DNA of 64,000 bases. Source: Panopea generosa. Taxonomy: Eukaryota; Mollusca; Bivalvia; Adapedonta; Hiatellidae. The translations under genes were made by a program, and so were the position numbers. Positions 58,867-64,000 of this stretch are shown here, piece by piece. Position 1 is the first letter of the stretch; the number at the start of each line of letters is the position of its first letter. The stretch lies in NCBI GenBank assembly GCA_029582155.1, contig CM055897.1, positions 3,827,001 to 3,891,000 on the forward strand, given 5' to 3'. The notes beneath the pieces were generated by a model, which did not search any database, had not been told where the DNA came from, and saw only the letters and a list, made by a program, of their open reading frames with translations.

Positions 58867-60098
58867 AGTCACCCAACTTAGAAGATTATAATAATACATA
58901 TACACTTAAAATTCCAGAAAAAATGAGATGAGCAAGAATTTTGATTTGTTTTGAAGATGTAACATATGCGTAGAAGAGTTCAAACTTGGTAGAGGTTCAC
59001 CCATGGTAAATGTCAGTGAAATTACATTGAAATCAGGTCAGAAGATTCTGACACGAAGGCTTTTGAAGTTTTTACTATAGCTGCCTATATAGTAAACTAG
59101 CACCTCACTGTGGCGGTCATGTTTTTTAACAAATCACAATGGCTCAAACAAACTTGGTAAAGGGTCACCAAAGGAACATTTCTGCGAAATTGTTTTAAAA
59201 TTGATCCAGTGGTTTCCGACAATAAAATTTTTTAAGTTTTTACTATTGCTTATAAAGTAAACGAACCCCACCCCCAGGCCACCATGTTTTTTTACGAATC
59301 ACTACAGTTTGAACAAAATTGGTGAAGGGTCCTCCAAGGAACATTTCTGTGAAATTATTATAAAATCAAGCCAGTAGTTTTTGACAAGAAGATTTTTTAA
59401 GTTTTTAATTATTAAACTTGCCCCACCCCCTGGCCGCAATGTTTTTTGACAAATCAAGAGGGCTTGAACAAACTGGTAGAGGGTCACCATTTCTGTGAAA
59501 TTATTTTAAAATCAAGCCTGTAGTTTATGACAAGAAGATTTTTTAAGTTTTTACTATAGCTTATATAGTAAACTAACCCCACCCCCTGGCCGCCATGTTT
59601 TTTGACGAATCAAAATGGGTTGAACAAACTTGGTAGATGGTCACCCAAGGATCATTTCTGTGAAATGATTTTAAAATCGAGCCTGTAGTTTCTGACAAGA
59701 AGATTTTTTAAGTTTTATACTATAGCTTATAAAGTAAACTAACCCCACCCCCTGGCCAGCATGTTTTTTGACAAATCAATATGGCTTGAACAAACTTGGT
59801 AGAGTTGCACCCAAGGAACATTTCTGTGAAATCATTTTAAAATCGAGCCAAGAGTTTCTGACAAGAAGAATTTCTAAGTTTTTACTAATTAAACTTGCCC
59901 CGCCCCCTGGCTGCCATGTTTTTTGACGAATCAAGATGGCTTGAACAAACTTGGTAGAGGGTCACCCAAGGAACATTTCTGTTATATCAAAATTGGCCCA
60001 GTGGTTTCAGAGGAAAAGTTATTAGAAGCTAAAAGTTAATGACAGACGACGGCCGACAAACGACGGACACCAAGCGATCACAAAAGCTCACCTGTCAA
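58867..60098. mobile_element. Hairpin-ended element with tandem core (family 2, 5' truncated)
   Basis: Same core units as 2855-4156 (CCACCCCCTGGCCGCCATG, GGCTTGAACAAACTTGGTAG), about seven diverged copies, ending GATCACAAAAGCTCACCTGT without the terminal hairpin or the CTAAAAA tail. Confidence 0.72.
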
Positions 60099-60290
60099 TC
60101 TTATATACATATTTCACAAAATATGGGGAGGCATGCCAGAAGATATTATGGTAAATACAGTATCCAATGTATCAAGGGGAAGTTGGGATTATCAGTGACA
60201 TCTCTGATAACAGAATGATGTTTACGAAGCCAAGGCGCTCGATGACATGATTTGTGACTACACCCTGAAATCGGCATGCTAAACAGTGAC

Positions 60291-63200
60291 GTTAGCAACA
60301 ACAAACAGGTTGAAGCCTTCATTCTGGATATACCCATGGCGGAAATCTTAGAGAGGACAACAACCAAGGCTAAATGGTTAAATTGTTGATAGCAACAACA
60401 AACAGGTTGAAGCCATCCATTCTGAATAAAATTATACCCATAACAGAAATCCTAGAGAGGACAACAACCAAGGCTAAATGGTTAAATTGTTGATAGCAAC
60501 AACAAACAGGTTGAAGCCATCCATTCTGAATAAAATTAGACCCATGGCGTAAATCCTAGAGAGGACAACAACCAAGGCTAATTGGTTAAATTGTTGATAG
60601 CAACAACAAACAGGTTGAAGCCATCCATTCTGAATAAAATTAGAACCAGGGCGGAAATCCTAGAGAGGACAACAACCAAGGCTAAGTGGTTAAATTGTTG
60701 ATAGCAACAACAAACAGGTTGAAGACATCCATTCTGAATAAAATAAAACCCATGGCGGAAATCCTAGAGAGGACAACAACCAAGGCTATATGGTTAAATT
60801 GTTGATAGCAACAACAAACAGGTTGAAGCCATCCATTCTGAATAAAATAAGACCCATGGCGGAAATCCTAGAGAGGACAACAACCAAGGCTAAATGGTTA
60901 AATTGTTGATAGCAACAACAAACAGGTTGAAGCCATCCATTCTGGATCAAATAAGACCGATGGCGGAAATCCTAGAGAGGACAACAACCAAGGCTAAATG
61001 GTTAAATTGTTGATAGCAACAATAAACAGGTTGAAGCCATCCATTCTGAATAAAATTAGACCCATGGCGGAAATCCTACAGGAGACAACAACCAAGGTTA
61101 AATGGTTAAATTGTTGATAGCAACAACAAACAGGTTGAAGCCATCCATTCTGGATAAAATAAGACCCATGGCGGAAATCCTAGAGAGGCCAACAACCAAG
61201 GCTAAATGGTTAAATTGTTGATAGCAACAACAAACAGGTTGAAGCCATCCATTCTGAATAAAATTATACCCATGGCGGATATCCTAGAGAGGACAACAAC
61301 CAAGGCTAAATGGTTAAATTGTTGATAGCAACAACAAACAGGTTGAAGCCATCCATTCTGGATAAAATTAGACCCATGGCGGAAATCCTAGAGAGGCCAA
61401 CAACCAAGGCTAATTGGTTAAATTGTTGATAGCAACAACAAACAGGTTGAAGCCATCCATTCAGAATAAAATAAGACCCATGGCGGGAATCCTAGAGAGG
61501 ACAACAACCAAGGCTAAATGGTTAAATTGTTGATAGCAACAACAAACAGGTTGAAGCCATCCATTCTGAATAAAATAAGACCCATGGCAGAAATCCTAGA
61601 GAGGACAACAACCAAGGCTCAATGGTTAAATTGTTGTTAGCAACAACAAACAGGTTGAAGCCATCCATTCTGAATAAAATATGACCCATGGAAGAAATCC
61701 TAGAGAGGACAACAATCAAGGCTTAATTGTTAAATTGCTGATAGCAACAACAAACAGGTTGAAGCCATCCATTCTGAATAAAATAAGACCCATGGCAGAA
61801 ATCCTAGAGAGGACAACAACCAAGGCTAAATGGTTAAATTGTTGATAACAACAACAAACAGGTTGAAGCCATCCATTCTGAATAAAATAAGACCCATGGC
61901 GGAAATCCTAGAGAGGACAACAACCAAGGCTAAATGGTTAAATTGTTCATAGCAACAACAAACAGGTTGAAGCCATCCATTCTGGATCAAATAAGACCCA
62001 TGGCGTAAAACCTAGAGAGGACAACAACCAAGGCTCAATGGTTAAATTGTTGATAGCAACAACAAACAGGTTGAAGCCATACATTCTGAATGAAATAAGA
62101 CCCATGGAGGAAATCCTAGAGAGGACAAAAACCAAGGCTAAATGGTTAAATCAATGATAGCAACAACAAACAGGTTGAAGCCATCCATTCTGAATAAAAT
62201 TATACCCATAACAGAAATCCTAGAGAGGACAACAACCAAGGCTAAATGGTTAAATTGTTGATAGCAACAACAAACAGGTTGAAGCCATCCATTATGAATA
62301 AAATTAGACCCATGGCGTAAATCCTAGAGAGGACAACAACCAAGGCTAATTGGTTAAATTGTTGATAGCAACAACAAACAGGTTGAAGCCATCCATTCTG
62401 AATAAAATTAGAACCAGGGCGGAAATCCTAGAGAGGACAACAACCAAGGCTAAGTGGTTAAATTGTTGATAGCAACAACAAACAGGTTGAAGACATCCAT
62501 TCTGAATAAAATAAAACCCATGGCGGAAATCCTAGAGAGGACAACAACCAAGGCTAAATGGTTAAATTGTTGATAGCAACAACAAACAGGTTGAAGCCAT
62601 CCATTCTGAATAAAATAAGACCCATGGCGGAAATCCTAGAGAGGACAACAACCAAGGCTAAATGGTTAAATTGTTGATAGCAACAACAAACAGGTTGAAG
62701 CCATCCATTCTGGATCAAATAAGACCGATGGCGGAAATCCTAGAGAGGACAACAACCAAGGCTAAATGGTTAAATTGTTGATAGCAACAATAAACAGGTT
62801 GAAGCCATCCATTCTGAATAAAATTAGACCCATGGCGGAAATCCTACAGGAGACAACAACCAAGGTTAAATGGTTAAATTGTTGATAGCAACAACAAACA
62901 GGTTGAAGCCATCCATTCTGGATAAAATAAGACCCATGGCGGAAATCCTAGAGAGGCCAACAACCAAGGCTAAATGGTTAAATTGCTGATAGCAACAACA
63001 AACAGGTTGAAGCCATCCATTCTGAATAAAATTATACCCATGGCGGATATCCTAGAGAGGACAACAACCAAGGCTAAATGGTTAAATTGTTGATAGCAAC
63101 AACAAACAGGTTGAAGCCATCCATTCTGGATAAAATTAGACCCATGGCGGAAATCCTAGAGAGGCCAACAACCAAGGCTAATTGGTTAAATTGTTGATAG

Positions 63201-64000
63201 CAACAACAAACAGGTTGAAGCCATCCATTCAGAATAAAATAAGACCCATGGCGGGAATCCTAGAGAGGACAACAACCAAGGCTAAATGGTTAAATTGTTG
63301 ATAGCAACAACAAACAGGTTGAAGCCATCCATTCTGAATAAAATAAGACCCATGGCAGAAATCCTAGAGAGGACAACAACCAAGGCTCAATGGTTAAATT
63401 GTTGTTAGCAACAACAAACAGGTTGAAGCCATCCATTCTGAATAAAATATGACCCATGGAAGAAATCCTAGAGAGGACAACAATCAAGGCTAAATTGTTA
63501 AATTGCTGATAGCAACAACAAACAGGTTGAAGCCATCCATTCTGAATAAAATAAGACCCATGGCAGAAATCCTAGAGAGGACAACAACCAAGGCTAAATG
63601 GTTAAATTGTTCATAGCAACAACAAACAGGTTGAAGCCATCCATTCTGAATAAAATTATACCCATGGCGTAAAACCTAGAGAGGACAACAACCAAGGCTC
63701 AATGGTTAAATTGTTGATAGCAACAACAAACAGGTTGAAGCCATACATTCTGAATGAAATAAGACCCATGGAGGAAATCCTAGAGAGGACAAAAACCAAG
63801 GCTAAATGGTTAAATCAATGATAGCAACAACAAACAGGTTGAAGCCATCTAGTCTGAATAAAATAAGACCCATGGAGGAAATCCTATAGAGGACAACAAC
63901 CAAGGCTAAATGGTTAAATTATTGATAGCAACAACAAACAGGTTGAAGCCATCCATTATGAATAAAATAAGACCCATGGCGGAAATCCTAGAGAGGACAA
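60291..64000. repeat. 104-bp satellite with 17-monomer higher-order repeat
   Basis: About 35.7 monomers of 104 bp (contains AGCAACAACAAACAGGTTGA, GCCATCCATTCTGAATAAAA and AATCCTAGAGAGGACAACAA). Diagnostic variants recur at 1,768 bp, which is 17 monomers: GAACCAGG at 60643 and 62411, GGAGACAAC at 61081 and 62849, TTGTTGTTAG at 61631 and 63399. The second block lacks one monomer (TCAATGATAG at 62151 and 63815, 1,664 bp). The array runs off the right edge. Short minus-strand open frames inside are by-products. Confidence 0.95.

Noticed and set aside
60146-63487. Minus-strand open frames of about 65 codons in the satellite
   Set aside because: They repeat with the 104-bp monomer and reflect satellite sequence, not genes.
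60291-64000. CRISPR-like array
   Set aside because: Monomers are contiguous 104-bp units with no unique spacers, in a eukaryotic context; it is a satellite.

Overview
This window looks like nuclear DNA of an AT-rich, repeat-rich animal genome, most likely a bivalve mollusc. The grounds are long introns with GT..AG junctions, tRNA-derived SINEs, and several dispersed repeat families that start with a short GGGCC hairpin and end in CTAAAAA, which I recognise from memory as typical of clams and their relatives. There is no operon-like or bacterial organisation.

The main content is one very large minus-strand gene. It enters at about 47.6 kb, runs to position 576 and leaves the window on the left. 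I read 16 internal exons from splice sites and reading phase. In transcript order they are: two exons of a KMT5A/SETD8-type SET domain (47.6-44.0 kb); a Lys-rich exon (40.2 kb); a 3.96-kb exon coding about 55 tandem copies of a 22-residue repeat (39.0-35.1 kb); two Lys/Glu-rich exons (34.4 and 33.6 kb); a short linker (28.9 kb); a PHD-like zinc finger (28.5 kb); two linkers (28.1 and 26.8 kb); a 1.6-kb exon with two zinc fingers and a Crypton-like tyrosine recombinase domain (22.9-21.3 kb); and five short Ser/Asp/Lys-rich exons, all phase 1-1 (20.1 kb to 0.6 kb). The first and last exons were not found. The combination suggests a host chromatin protein built on a captured tyrosine recombinase. 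That is inference: transcription has not been shown here, and the parts could be more than one transcript.

The introns hold repeats: four families of element with central tandem cores and hairpin ends (about 0.9, 2.0, 2.9, 4.8, 14.5, 23.3 and 24.6 kb, with further copies at 55.9 and 58.9 kb), three tRNA-derived SINE families, MITEs and foldbacks (7.8, 8.5, 18.1, 48.1 and 49.3 kb), a 3 x 147-bp element with a 3' hairpin (42.3 kb) and simple tandem repeats.

Right of the SET exons (49.7-57.4 kb) lies a degraded area. A 4.75-kb DNA transposon (50,892-55,644) has 26-bp inverted ends, TTAA on both sides, clustered subterminal motifs, an OTU-like domain and a D/D-type transposase of the kind with a CGGQN motif. 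It interrupts an older repeat-coding sequence that is also interrupted by a hairpin-ended element. The right end (60,291-64,000) is a 104-bp satellite organised as a higher-order repeat of 17 monomers (1,768 bp) that continues past the edge.
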